From the NCBI GenBank assembly GCA_008921705.1, contig VFFE01007510.1:457788-521787 (forward strand): a stretch of DNA of 64,000 nucleotides, given 5' to 3'. Below the pieces are notes generated by a model that made no database searches, was not told the origin of the DNA, and worked only from the letters and a program-made list of their open reading frames with translations. The position numbers and the translations under genes are program-made. This document shows positions 26,101 through 40,087 of the stretch, one piece after another. How positions within the stretch are numbered: position 1 is the stretch's first letter; each line of letters opens with the position of its first letter. This DNA comes from Burhinus oedicnemus. Taxonomy: Eukaryota; Chordata; Aves; Charadriiformes; Burhinidae.

Positions 26101-29100
26101 TCCGGTTGGGTTTTTTTTCCTACTTTCATAAGTTATGTTAACAGTACTTATTAAATAATACCCAAGTAAAGCATTTCTTTTCCCTTTAAACCAAAAGAAA
26201 GAGATGATCTCTAAAGTTAAAAAATCAGAGGGGACAAAGATGTCTTCCTAATAGATCTGATATCTCATAGGTTCACTCTGCTTTATAATTCAGACAGGGC
26301 AAGTGATTTTGCTGGAGTTTTATGGATGTTCAGGTCCTCAGGGCAGGCTTGGGACAGGTGGCTCTGTGCATGCTTGTTTACACAACTCTCCCAGGGCAAC
26401 ATAGCCTGACTTGCCAACCTCTGGGCTTGCACCCTTCTCTGACGCTGGGCCAGATTGTCAGTGTTAGCCTAGTAATTCCTGGAAGTCTGCTCTCTCCTTG
26501 AGCTGGAACACAAATATACCTCAGGTGTGATTCAATACAGGGCTTATCCCAAAGCTCCAGAGGTGGCAAGTAAAGGTGCCTTTGACCACTTCCTGCACCT
26601 CCCTGTGAAGCAGAAGTGAAACACTACCATTCAAAAGAGAGGAGCACATTTCTTCTACATAAATGATGCCACAAGGTGCAAAGGTATGACAGACGAGGTC
26701 CCAGGTATACTAACTGCAGCAAACTACTTCTCCATAATTTTTCCTGCATCTACTTCTAAAGAGTTGGACATGAATGCAGGAAATCAGAATGTTACCAGCA
26801 AACCTAAGGGACTATAGAAATAAAATTTACAAAAAGCCGAATTTAATGTAAAATCAACTAAAGGAAGCTTAAAATTAACCTATTAAATCTCATGAGAGCC
26901 TGCCTTGGTCACTGTAGAGCCAAAATAATCAAGTACCTCTCATCTCCCCTCATCAAAAAGCAGCTCAGAAATCCCTCTTTCCAAGCTCATCCAGCATATT
27001 TTCTCTTTCTCTTTTCTTCTTCTCAGCCCTCTGCCAGCTGCCTCCAAAGCTCTGTGGAAGCACAAGCTCTTGTGCAGCCTTGGAGCAGGGGCAGGAACTG
27101 TCAGCCACCAGGTCCCACAGCAGCAATGGGTTTCCACAGGTCATTTGCCATGCAGAATCGATGTCGGTGCAGGTCATTGCTTTGTGGGACATGCAAAGTA
27201 AATCAAAATCATGCAGTTCTCTAGGAGAATGCTGTAATAAGCTACACACTGCATTTATTTCGGCAAGTGTCTGCAAAGGGGTAGTCACTAAGGCACTGCT
27301 GGCCTACCATGAAATCATGGTGGAAGTACAAAGATACACAAGACACTACACAGACATTCAGCATATATAAATAATTTTAAATTAATTTTCAACCAAGAAC
27401 TCTGGTTTGAAAAAACCTTTAACACTGTAAACTGAGTCTAACTCCATGTAAACTGATAAATGTTTCTGTTTTCAAAGGTATGAGGTAAACTTGTTCCTCC
27501 CCATAATAAAATAGAAGTCTAATGCGAAGAGTGGAGCAATAGCTTCTTATGCAGCTGCTCTGTTAACTTTGATCACAAGCCAGTGGTAGAATCCTCATTA
27601 ACATCAAAACCAGCCCAGGGTTCTCTGGGCCAAGCTTTCCTAGTGCCAGGATTTTATTCTTAATATTTTAAACTTTGAAAGTTCATTTCATTTGAAGGAA
27701 CGGGTGGAAGCTCATGTATTTACCGACATTTTTACCCACCTGTGATAACACCAGTGGGTTAGAGAATGGGTAGAACATAAACATATATATTAGCAAATTT
27801 TTAATAGATGTTTCTGAAGCTTCACAAACCAAATGCATAGATTCCTATGTGTATAATACTACTAAGATAAGAAACCCTCATCAGTCTAACTGCAGAAAAT
27901 AGTCCTATTTCAAGCAAAGAATTCTGTAAAGAAAATTGGAATGCAAAAAAAAAAAAAAATCAGAACTGCAATCCTCCTAAATTGAAGAATAAATACATGC
28001 TCAGAGGGGATTTGGGATTACACAAGGCTCATTCTAATTCAGCCGTACATAAGATGCTGACAGTAGCTCCTTAGAAGGAGATAGCAGACTAAATCCAGTT
28101 AACTTTAGAAAATGATCTTGATTCTGCCCTGGCGCAGCACACAGAGTGTATTCAGGGACAGCTGCTCTTGAGGAGACTAGAGGGAGAGAAAGCAATGGCA
28201 GAAACACCTCCACTGGGGTAAAGCAGCTTGATGTCTCCTCAGAGGCTGTTTAAGAGATGGATTGCTTCAGAGCATCAGCATCTTGGCTCTCCCTCGCCAC
28301 TCATGCCCGTTTCCCACCTGCCTGTGCCAAAATGCTATTCAGCTTGATGCCTGTGGAACAGTGGCTGAGGGAAGATTCATAACGTCATGACAGATTTTCT
28401 GTCACCAGCACACAGCTTGACTGTTGCTGTCGAAAAAAGAAAAAATATAAACCCAAGAGTGCTGAGGATGCCTGAGTCCAGTTTACACTGTGATTTTCAG
28501 CTGCTAGGAGTTTGGAGCCTTTACATCTTCCCTGATAAGAGTTTGGGCTGTTTCCTTATTGCAAATTTGACAATTATGTATTTATACAACGATGCATTAA
28601 ATCAGGAGTCTGTGGAAAACTACAGAAATGGAGAAATGTGTGAAAGGTCAGAATGGGTCTGAGATCAAAATATAAGCTGAAATAAGGCACGTTGATAGAT
28701 GGTGTCATTTTAAAGGTGCCAAGGTGGCCTTGCAAATCCTCTGAACTTTATTCATCGTGGAGTATAATAAAAACTTAAAATATTCAACATGCAAAAACAA
28801 CAACAAAAAACGTTATCAAAATTAAACACACTGGCTGTGTCTATACTGGCAAACTAAACAGGCCCAGGGTCTAACATGGGCTCAAGCAATCAGCCGTACA
28901 GTTAAATTGTTAGCAAGTGTTAACTCCCTGGCAAAGTTTTGGCCAGTGCCAAAGTGCACGTTCTCAGGCAATGACCTATCGCAGGTGCAGAAACTCTCTT
29001 TTGGGTATGGGTTTTACAGAGTGGGGCTACGTGGTGCCAGTCAGCCTCAGGGCCAGAGAACTCTCCCAGCCCACTTTATCTGCAAGAATAAGTGCAGTCT

Positions 29101-31097
29101 GTAGTTCCAAGCCAAAAGGGAAAAAAAATTAGGCTACTTAAATCTGTTAGCAGCAAAATTTCCATCTTACAAAGGTTTATTTTTTAACCGTGTATCATTC
29201 CAAATCGGTTTAAAATGTCAGTTAAAACAGGAATAAACGTCTAGTGCTTTTAAGAGAAAAAATGAGAGAATGTATCATGGAAATGAGTCTGCACCCCTAG
29301 CAGATAACACTTATAAGATGGAGATCCTCTCACTAGGAAAGTGGGTCAGACATTCATTATGTGAGGCAGAAAGGCAAAGGAGATGTGAATCTTGCCTAGT
29401 CACCCTTAATAATTCCATAGCACATACATTTGTCTAGATGGCAACTCTGGCTTTTCTGAAGTAGCTGATTGAGGCCCTGATACTGGCAGATGCTGAGCAC
29501 CCATTATGGAGCAATGGATATCTTCAGTTCCTGCTGACATCCATGTTGAAAGTGCTTTCCAGCTCAGGGCCTTGTCTAACAGAAAATCTGGAAACCAGCA
29601 GTTAACACCCATCAAAACAGATGCCTGTAATATATACCGACTGGCATGGTGGTTCTCAATCCTGTTTGTTAGTTGGACAGACCCCCCATCTTATTTGATT
29701 GTAATGTTGATAAGCGTAAACTAGTTCGGTCCAGGATAGTTTCATAAAATACAGTGTTCATAAACATCATGGTAGGAATTATACTTTACAAATACATAAG
29801 GCCCTCTTTAACTGAAGAACTTTGCAACACCATATGAAAAGAAAAATGTGAATTTAGTATGAATGTTCATAGGCATCTCTGCCAATTTGGAAACTGCAAC
29901 TAAATCTATGGAATCAAAGGACTGACCTTAATCAGGCTCAGTTATTTACTGTTCCTGCTATTTTCATCTCTGCAAACCAAAAATAATAAAAAAAGCCACT
30001 ATGGAAACTGAGACTAAGCCCATTTACCAGAATTAACTGAGACCATTAGGCTTGCTTGCTAGTGGATTGGAGGGCTTTTATTCATCCAGTTACCCTTTCA
30101 AGGAATACAATTTCTATTTCTTTGAACACTAGACAACTGCCACTTTTAATTGTCTCAAATATATGAAGGAATTGCTTGCAAAATAGCTGTAGCCAGGATT
30201 AGGGACACTGCAGATTGTCTAGTAATTAGATGTATCCATTGTACAAGATGGAATGTGGATGGTAATATTATTCTGAAGGAAGGAATGAAGCTGACAGCCA
30301 GAGTAGTGATCTAGTGATCTGTTGGGTGACTTGACAAGAGAAATACACCCTTGAGTTGAATCTTGCATAAAGCAGAAACCAGCTCTACAGTAATGAAACA
30401 AAGCTAGAGTAACTCCATTAGGAATCACTGGCAAGCAAACTTTGGCAAGCCATGGATTTCTTACCTACACAGAAATTACATTCCACATCTGAGAACAAAA
30501 ATGTTAAAAATTTATTCTAGAAAGGACTAAAAGTTTCTGAAAGTTGTAATAGCTTCTGCTGTGGCTATCATGTAAAAGTAATATGATCTCTTTAAAGTAG
30601 AATCCAGCAGAAAGCTTATTTTCTTACAGATTTTCAGAAGAACAAAATATATATGAGAAAAAGGAGAGTTTTGGAAAGTCAGATTATTTTAAATCACTAG
30701 TTCTTTCTTCTCTTGCACAGTTACAACTTTTGCTCAGTGCTGGTCTAAGTTTGAGGTAGATACTGTCCTTTATTTCAGAAGTTCAAGTACAGTGCACACT
30801 GGTAGTTTCCATCTGCCTTTGGATGCCTGCTGAGCTGCAGTATCGGTAGACAGGTAGTTTAAATCAGTCACACAAGAACAGAGGAGGAAAGCAAGTTCAG
30901 CAAGGCTGTCCATTAAAAGGCCCAGTCTCCCTTCACATACCGTTTAGCCTGCACTGGCCTTGAGAACATTTCCCTCCTTTACCCTGAAGTCATCCTGAAG
31001 TGTAAATATCATTATATTTTTTTAAGTAGCCCCCCAAAATAATCTTCAATCTCAGTCCTTCCTTAAATATGATTGTAGTAAATGTGTTGGCTGTGGC

Positions 31098-31638
31098 ACT
31101 GGTGGCCACACCTGGAGTACTGTGTCCAGTTCTGGGCTCTTCATTGCAAGAGACCTGGACATACTAGACACAGTCCGGCAAAGGACCACTAAAATGATTA
31201 GGGGACTGGACCACCTCTCCTACCAAGAAAGGCTGAGACAGCTGGGACTGTTCAGCCTGGAGAAGAGAAGGCTCAGGGGGATCTTATCAATGTGTACAAA
31301 TACCTGAAGGGAGGGTGCAAAGACAGAGCCAGGCTCTTTTCAGTGGCGCTCAGTAACAGGACCAGAGGCAGTGGGCACAAGCTGAAACACAGGAGGTTCC
31401 CTCTGAGCATCAGGAAACACTTTTTTACTGTGAGGGTGACCGAGCACTAGAACAGGTTGCCCAGAGAGACTGTGGAGTCTCCACTGTTGGAGATATTCAA
31501 AACCCATCTGGACATGATCCTAGGCAGCCTGCTCTAGGTGGCTCTCCTTGAGCAGAGGCGATGGACAAGATGACCTCCAGAACTCTGTCCCTTCCAACCT
31601 CAACCATTCTGTGATTCTCTGTTTCTGTGATTCTGTGT
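31098..31638 (+). mobile_element. CR1 LINE 3' fragment (5'-truncated)
   Basis: The fragment begins in the C-terminal region of the CR1 reverse transcriptase frame ('ctggagtactgtgtccagttctgggc') and includes the conserved [12 protein letters not shown] peptide near 31247-31282, but frameshifts and stops break it. It runs through the 3' UTR ('gttgcccagagagactgtggagtctcc' near 31457) to 'ccttccaacctcaaccattctgtgattc' and ATTCTGTG-like tail repeats near 31607-31638. Orientation is the same as RGS17. Divergence is moderate. Confidence 0.9.
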
Positions 31639-34600
31639 TCAACTTGGCAAAGACTCACTCAGATCTTCAATGTTTGCAAAACATTTCTGGATATATTTGT
31701 GGGTATCTTAGGAGAACATCCCTTTTGTCAGGAGGTTTCAAGCAGGTTACTTTTTCCACTACCAATCCACTTCTGAACATTTTCTAAAAGAAGAAAGAAT
31801 CAGTATAAAAATTACATCAAAGATCACATTGCAAATAGCAATCTATGATGGAAGATGTATTGACATGTGGATTTTTGATTCTACAAGGCTTTGCTTTCAA
31901 ATTCGTCATGGGGTCCAAAAGGAAAATGTAGAGTTTGAAAGCTTGTCTGCCAAATATATACTCAATTCAACTTCTGTGGAAAATACAGCAGAAGAATGGT
32001 TTTACAAAGGGACTGCTAGTCCGACTGTCCCTTATGAACAGAAAAGGTTAGCAGATTTTAGACCTATTGTATTTTAAATCGTTAAATATACAGGATAGGG
32101 AATAGAGTGTAACACTGCAGATTTGCTAAAACCTTTTTAGGTACTTGCTTTACTGAGCACATCCCACTATGACTTTATCTTAGCATTCATACTTCAGTAA
32201 GGATGATCTACCTTCACAGTGGCATGTGGGATGCAATTTAATAACCTTATATAATGATCTTACATAAACTCCAAAATCTTGGCCAAGACATCCCATTAAC
32301 AAAGAGATGATTATACTCTTAAGCACTAGATCACTTAGGTTCAATTCTGCTTTTACTCAAGCTGAGGAGTAGCACAACGTAAGTAAGACTATCAGGACAG
32401 AGCTAAATGTCTTAACTGACTAGACCTTAATAGCCCGAGATGCTCCAGATATCTTAAACCTTAATTTCCACCAATCTCCTTTTGGTTTATAGTCGAATCT
32501 GTAATGACTTTGACCAATTACACTGATTCCAGCACAGTATTAAGAAAGCACTGCAATTGAAAAGCAGTAAGAAATTCAGCCTGCTCTCTCCCACCTTGAA
32601 AGTATGGCAGAAACATACAATCTCAGGTGGACTGAGAAGTTCCTTATTTTTCATGGGGCTGTTCACAACTCTGAACAATGATGAGCTGGCCTTATCATAA
32701 GCCTTTGAACAAAAGAATTCACAGACTTCAGTCTGGGTTTTCACAAGGAAGAAAGGTAGGACCCTGGTCATCCATAGTGTTTTAAGTGTATAGCCTTCTA
32801 AACTTAAATATCTCACAGAGTTAAAAGCTATTCCTTCACACAGAAAAGTCTAAATAGCACTGCAAGAGCAGCGCTATGGAACAAAGACAGGAGAATTGTC
32901 AACAATTCCTTTAGTCACCCTGGATTGCTGCTACAGCGTAGGTGTCAGAAATATGGCAGTGAACAGGCCAAGGTACTTGTGTGTAGGCACAGGGGGTTTT
33001 GACCACATCTCTTTATTCCTGTGTCCACACGTTCCACAGCCATACCACCAATGCCACTCTTCCAGAAGTCTCAAGACTGGTTTAGGAAAGTGAGGATACT
33101 TCAAAATAACCCAAAAAACAAATGCAGGTTTTGCTGTGTTTTAAGATTTTGATGCGCTTTAGGATTTTGGTGCTGTAAGGCATTGCTCCTCAAGCTTCTC
33201 TCCACAGTTCTTGCTATAAACGTGATTCTGACTGAAAGGTGGGGCTGCTAACTGTTTGCAGGACTCTGAGAGATGAGGTTCTAATAAACTCCAGGTATCA
33301 TGAAGTTAAGAGTTATAGCTGCTGGATTTCCTGATGAACTATTTTCATATAAGACAATTTCTTTTCTTGTAATCAGAAAGCTTACTGGGAAAAATATCTA
33401 CTATGACAGAATGTAATTTTTCTAAAGAGCTTTTTAAAGTTAAGCACAATATTTCATTTAAATCTATTATTTGATTATATTAACCAGAATTACTTACAAA
33501 AGACTAGTTAAAATAATGGTTGCTAACAATGAATGAAACCAAGATAACAGATTATTTAATTTTAAAATTTAATAATAATTATTTTTAAAACCGTCAGAAC
33601 AAATTATGACATTTCATTAATTTTAAACCTTTCCACAAACACTATTTTGTGGAAAATCCAATTCAGAAGTAAATTATCTTCAACTGTCAAATCTGTGTGG
33701 AACACAAACTCAGTTCCAGTCAGCTGCATTCTCTGTCAAACCCCGGTGGAAGGGCCTGTGAAACAGGTTCTGCACCCATCCTGGGTAGCAAAAATCAGAC
33801 CAGAAAATTTCCACCTTGAGCTCCCCCTTGGCCCACAGGATTTATGGTACACAGAAAGGTGCATATGGGAGCCAGAAGTCTGCCTGCATTTACTATTACT
33901 GGATCCTGAGCAGACACTAAGCTTTTCAGTTGAAAGCACATTCACAGCGCACACAAGTGCCCAACCGTCTGTTACAGACTGTTTCTCAGCTGTACGCTCT
34001 TCAAACAAAGAGATGGAAAAAAGGGAAAAAATCTGAAGTACACCACACTACAACATAGCAAAGTGAATTGAGGGGAAAAAATACCACCAAGGAAAACTGG
34101 AAAGGAAGAAATTGAATGTTTTCTACCACTGGAAGAGACAAAGCATCTGTTTTTATCATTTGGTTTGTTTTTATTTTACTTTTTGTGACCTATGCGAAAA
34201 AGAAAAAAAGGCCTGTTATCACTGTGGCTTTTATGGTCACAGGTCAAAATGATGAGACCACAGTGAAAGCTGAACAAGGAGCTGGGGGGTTTGTGACTCC
34301 ACATTCCTTCCCCCATCTGAAGCTTTGAAATATTGGAGGGTTTTTAGCTGTAATACAAAATCTCCAGGATACTAACCTTGCAAATACTTGCATTATTAAA
34401 AAAGCAAAACAAAACAAAACATTTGTTTGGGGTTTTTTCCTACATGAGGTAAGGCTTGCAGAATCAGACCTCAAGTTTCTAAGTTCTCCTTGCAAACACA
34501 TTCTTTTTTTGCTCTAAAACAGCTGAGTCCAAGCTGGAGTCTATGCTTGTTTGGTTTTTTTTCTTTTAAAACAATTTGGATTATATATGTCTCTTGCACC

Positions 34601-37263
34601 ATCTTTTCACCTAAGGCAAATGTAACTTTGGCACTCAGGAAACTTAGCACCACAGGTACCTGGACTTTTTGAAAGGAGTTTATAGTTTCAGTAGACACTG
34701 CCAAGTAGGCTGATTATAGCCTTATGGTAATTGTTGGCTTTTCCCCAGCTGACTGCTTTCCTGTGTCAGTCTACTAAACACAATCTCCATCATTTAGATT
34801 TAAGCACAAGAATATTCATTTTTTACTGAGAAGGATGTAGCTATTTTTCACTAGAATTCTAACTTGCTTTCAGTATAAAATTTTACATCCTACGTTTCTT
34901 TACTGAATTCAGTGAAGGTAAATCTTATCTCATTGAAGAACTTGGATGGACACTAATTAAAAAAAAAATCCTTCACATTTTTTTAATCTGTTTCTTCTTT
35001 GGAACAAAAATTATCTAGTTCTGCTGACTGAGTTTAGATGAGATTCTGGGCAATTTATGTAAATGACTCCAAAGGCTTTTGACCACTGTTCCCCTCCAAA
35101 GTTTCTCACAGACAACCAGTGCAGACATATGGAAATACTAAGTGTGCAATTTTTACCATTTCACAACTTTCTGTGGATGAACTGCACATCACTTATGCTG
35201 GCCTTGCAGACCTCCAGGGGTCCACACAACCCTTCACTCTAGAATTCATTTAGTGCCATTAATTTGGCTGAAGTTTGCTCTGCATGTCTATGCTTTGCAT
35301 ATACTGGTATTAGTACAACAGTCTAAGTGCTTTAGTCTCTCTAGCTATTCTTAAAAGGAGATAAATTCTCAGAGGTCAGAGATAAGAGATGACAACGCGT
35401 GGCTTTGGTGGCTGATGCATCCCCTTTCTCTCTAATACAGCCAGGGGCATGAAGGATATAATGCAAGTTTCTCTGAGCCTATGAAAATATCTAGTGCAAG
35501 GCATCACTTCTTCATAAAAATCATGAGTCTAGCTCTAGTTTTTCTCGGAACAGCTATTCTGGATGTTATTCATTTATTGTAGCAAAAAGTGTACTCTATT
35601 CCTAACTTTGATAGAAGCATTTTTTTAATCCTCTGCTTGTCTGAAAAAAACCCCAGGATAATATTGTTCATGCAAAATTTCATTCTCTTGGATGCCTATT
35701 TTTGTGCCATTAAAAGGGAGACAGAATATAGCATTACTGACTAGACTCTGTCTAAGCGATTTTGAGATTAACATAGCTGCATTGTTCTTTATGAATGGAT
35801 CATTATAATATTGCAGTTATTTTTCATTATTGTTGCTTTGACCAATATAGCAAAATCATCATGCTCCTCTGTTCATAAACAAACACAGCACTGCCTAGTT
35901 TTCACTGCTGTCAGGCTTAAATCTTCCAGCTGTCAGAAAAACACGGTGACAGAAAATAATTTTTTCTTTGGTTTCATAAAAGGCATCAAAGAGTGCCAGT
36001 ATAGTTGTCTGTTGCGTTGCCATACAGCATATGGGGATCACATCCATCTCTGACTTCTACCAGAGCCTGCCTCAGCACGTAGGAGTCACTTGTGAACAGA
36101 GCTGTGCAGACAGTTGATTTACCAACGACTGACTGTATTGAAGACAGTCTAATCAGATTGAGCCACAATCAAAAATGAGAGAAGATACTGGCATGCACTT
36201 TTTCTGCATCCTAATTAAAACCAGGAGAAATAAGCTTCTGCTCATATAATATGTTTTATGCCAGACCGTTATAATAAAAGTAAAGGAATCAAAGAGCTTG
36301 GAGACAGGCAGGGGCACAACCACTTTCTGTTGAAGAGTGAAGGCATTTACCCAGCTGGTGAAAGATCTAGGGTTGGTGCCCATCTTTGTCTCAGAGTTTT
36401 CAAAACCACCTTTCCCTCACTTCAGGAAAATGCCCTAATCATATGTTCTTGTTCTCAAGCTGTCCCCTCAAAGTTGTATAAAATACTGTACTTCATATAA
36501 AATTCATTACACGATGATTTGCCATTACGTTCAGAGTCTCTTGTTTCTGTCTTGTGTAATGAGCGTTTTATTGTATTCAAAGTGGAATAGCTTCAGCAGA
36601 ACAGCCTGAAAGACATCTACCCCACCACAGTCCCACAGGAAGGGTGCTTTAAATCCTGAATGAGTGCACTAACCTGCTTGTTTAAAGGAGGGCTTTTCCT
36701 CCTCCAAACAACCCTGAAAAAATATTTCCTAACTGAATCTTTTTGGTAAATTCAACCTGTGTTTGTGAACTTTTTAGGTGAATGGCCATTTTATATCATC
36801 TACCAGCAGAATTTTAAATTCATAATTAAATCTTGATCCCTTGTGCTTTTTGGGGGGGAGGGAGTTGGTTTTTTTAAGAAAGCGTCCACTTAATCCACTT
36901 GTATTAAATCACCATTATTTAAGATATGTCAGTCCTGCCTGTAGCTCGCTTGCACTGGAAGCTGGGCTCAAGCATCAAAAAAAACCTTCTTGGCTTTTGG
37001 ACCTATGACCTAAAAATATTTTGTCTCTTGATCTGGTGATAATAAAAATTCCTAGGAGTAGGATAGGCTGAAGAGTGGTGCCAGTGAGATACACTCTTTC
37101 AAAGGGTAGATCAGTGAAAGAAACATGTCAGAACACCTGTTATCTGGAAGGATCTTAACTGAATATTGATTTTCATCTGAAAACCAAATTCTGCCTTTAG
37201 ATTATGTATGTACAACTGACTTCATGTGGCCTTTGGGCTGGCATAAAGAAAGTTTTTATGTTA

Positions 37264-37429
37264 CAGTGGCGACTAGCGAGCTCCTGGCCCTACTGTGTGA
37301 CATACACAGGTTCAGCCTAAAATGTTGCCCTGCAGGGCCTATCATCTACAAACCAGACAAGAAGTAGGAACTGAGCATAGATCTCCTGAATGGCAACCCA
37401 ATAGCCTACCAACTACTCCACAGTGTCCC
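37264..37429 (-). mobile_element. Possible tRNA-derived SINE remnant
   Basis: On the minus strand the 5' end reads 'gggacactgtggagtagttggtaggctattgg', followed about 40 bases later by 'caggagatctatgctcagttcc'. This layout resembles a tRNA-like head, with an A-box-like TAGTTGGTAGG and a decayed B box, followed by an unrelated body ending near 'gctcgctagtcgccactg'. There is no clear poly-A or microsatellite tail. I do not recognise the family with certainty, and an old MIR/CORE-type or amniote SINE is possible. Confidence 0.35.
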
Positions 37430-40060
37430 ACTTTAATTTCTACTCATCTTCATGGCAGCACAAAAAAACACCACTAAGGCAAGAGGCTTTAATCATCACA
37501 TTGTCTTCAATGCCAGACATAATTGCAAAAGACTGTGATGTGATACTGCATATGATGCACATACCTCAGAAAATACCTGAGTAAATAGTAACTGGTGTTA
37601 GCCATGCATGGGCAGAATATTAATCTTAGCACCTGTCACACTGGCATTGTTTTCTTGCCATAATGGTAATGGTATTTTCACTGATTCACCAAATTTAGGC
37701 TACTGGTACATCACAATCTGACCCTGGGAAGCAATTAAAGCCTATTTGTTTACTGGATAGACAGAGAATGAAAGATCAGGTCCAAGCTCTAAATAATTTT
37801 CAGTTTCTTAATGGCAGTAGAAAGTAAATGCAGCAGTAGGGATGCTAAACAACTTTAAAAGAAGGCTAAAACCACCAGCTGGAAACACCTGGAGGAAGAG
37901 TCAGTGAGATTTTTGCTCTCAAATTAGTCCAGCTCTCTTGATGATTTTATCCAATTAGCTTGGCTTTTTTACCTTACCATGCACCAGTGGCCTGCAATAC
38001 CAATGTAATAAAGTAATTACTCAACAGAACAACTATTTCATTGCTGAACATGAATATCAACAGCTGAATAACAGTAGCTAAATAAATAAAGATTAGTTTT
38101 CTCAAGTAGTTCCTCCAAAAACACATCAGCTAGGAACCTGGCTAGTTTAACCTTATATGTGGTAATTTGTTCATTTTGTATACTTCTTCAAGTAGTCTCT
38201 GGTCATTAACATTTTTACTTAGAAAATTTGTGAAGTTGCAAAATAGAAATGCACTCACTCCAAACAGAAATTACTCATAATAATACTGTTGCAGTAGTTA
38301 AAGAAACTATTGTTTTTGTAGAAGTCAGGAACCCAAAATATATTTGAAAGGTACATTGAGGTCAGGCCACTTGACCTTACTGAAGTACTCTCCAGAGCAA
38401 TAAAATCAGCATAAAAGTGGGCAGAACAAACCTTCCATAGGAACAGAAAACAAACCAGTGCTTGTGCTTTCCACTTAAGTTCTGCCTTTAGACACCCCAA
38501 ACTCTCTCTGTTTTTAAGGCATTAGTATTTTCATTGTCCTTTTATTGTGGGTAATTTACATCTCTAAATTTTAAAGATATCTGCTGGATGTACTCCAACT
38601 AATAAATAATAATGGCACCATATATGTTAATTTAGATCAGATGTCTCTCTCAAACACCTCGCTTTTATTTAATTATGTTTTGATAAGGCATATCAGCAAC
38701 TTCTGCTTCTTAAAGCCTTAACTAAGTAAGATCATTTTGTTAATCTTTATCCTGTTACTTTTACTCTGTTTAGTTTTACACTATACAGCATAATTCTTCT
38801 GACATAATCAGCTAGCTTCCATGATGGAATAATGTACCAAGAACACCAGCTCAAGGTATGCAGAGTGCCTTTGCCGCTGAGCACTGCCTGAATTCCAGAG
38901 AAATGTGAACAGATAGGGTATTTTCAACTGAAGAGAGCAACATCGCAAATAGCAATGGAGTGTTGTCATTTTGAGGTAAAAGGTAGCAATCTATTATTGT
39001 GATCAGAGTTATTTAAAGGCTGCTTTCAAATTAGCTTTGCAGTCACAAATGTGTAAATATTTAGGGTTTTTTCTAAGTGAACATGAACCAGTTCCTTGAG
39101 TGAAAACAGAACACGTCTGAATTGAATGCACTTCTGTATAAAAATGATGGTTTCTTTCACAGGAAAAACATATCAGAAGTAATGTATCCGATGGAACTCC
39201 AGCCTTGACAGATGTAGATAAATAAAAGTTGAAATGTAGTGCTAGTGTTTGTCACTGGAAACATAATGCAGAATTTAGGCCAAGATGTATTATAAATTTA
39301 GCACAGCTTTAAATACAATACGCAAACTTGAGAAAGTGTTCCAACCAAGTGTAACACTTCTTTCTTTAGAGTCTTACCTGTCTTGCAATGCTGACTAACT
39401 TCAGCCATTGAACTCCAGCTACGAATGGTGAGATGAAGGAATTAGGGCCAAGCGTGTACCTCACATTGTCACTCTGGTATAGATACCAGAAAACTGCACA
39501 GTACATTCTGGGTCCACCATCTGAGCTCTTTGCCAATATGTAGTCTTGTAGAAAATCAAAATGCATAAGGCCTGTCTGTTACTCCTTTGGTAAAAAAGTG
39601 CAATGAAGTCAACATGGCTTTCTTGTCTGTTTTCCTACACTACTTGTATTCCACCTTCATCAGCCCATGTTGGTTTTCCTAAGATTAGCAGAGATTATAC
39701 ATGAGCAAAACAACAGAATTTGACCCCAGACATCAAATTAAATTAGCAGTGTTGATTAACTGCTCTCAGATGAGTCACCTTCTACTTCCAGTAAGACTCT
39801 GCATCCAAACCTTGGAACAAGCCTACTGCCCGACAAGTAAATTATCTCAATACAGCTTAGCTGCTGCTCATGTGATGCTGGGCAGAAAATGGGCAGCTTC
39901 ATTCTCTTTTGTACGGACTTAGGTGAACACCCTGTTACATTCCCAGCCTACACAAGCTGTTTCCTCCTTCCATGGTGTTACTCTTCCATGGAACCAATGG
40001 ACACTCACTTCTCTGCATCTAGCAGAGAAGACAAATGCTGCTCTACCTACGGACTGCAAA

Positions 40061-40087
40061 GGAGGGAGGGAGGGAGGGAGAGAGAGA
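40061..40087 (+). repeat. (GGGA)n/(GA)n microsatellite with G-quadruplex potential
   Basis: Four GGG runs separated by single A residues (40064-40066, 40068-40070, 40072-40074, 40076-40078) pass into a GA repeat. One-base loops are the classic arrangement for a parallel quadruplex. The G-rich strand is the sense strand of RGS17 intron 2. Confidence 0.85.
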
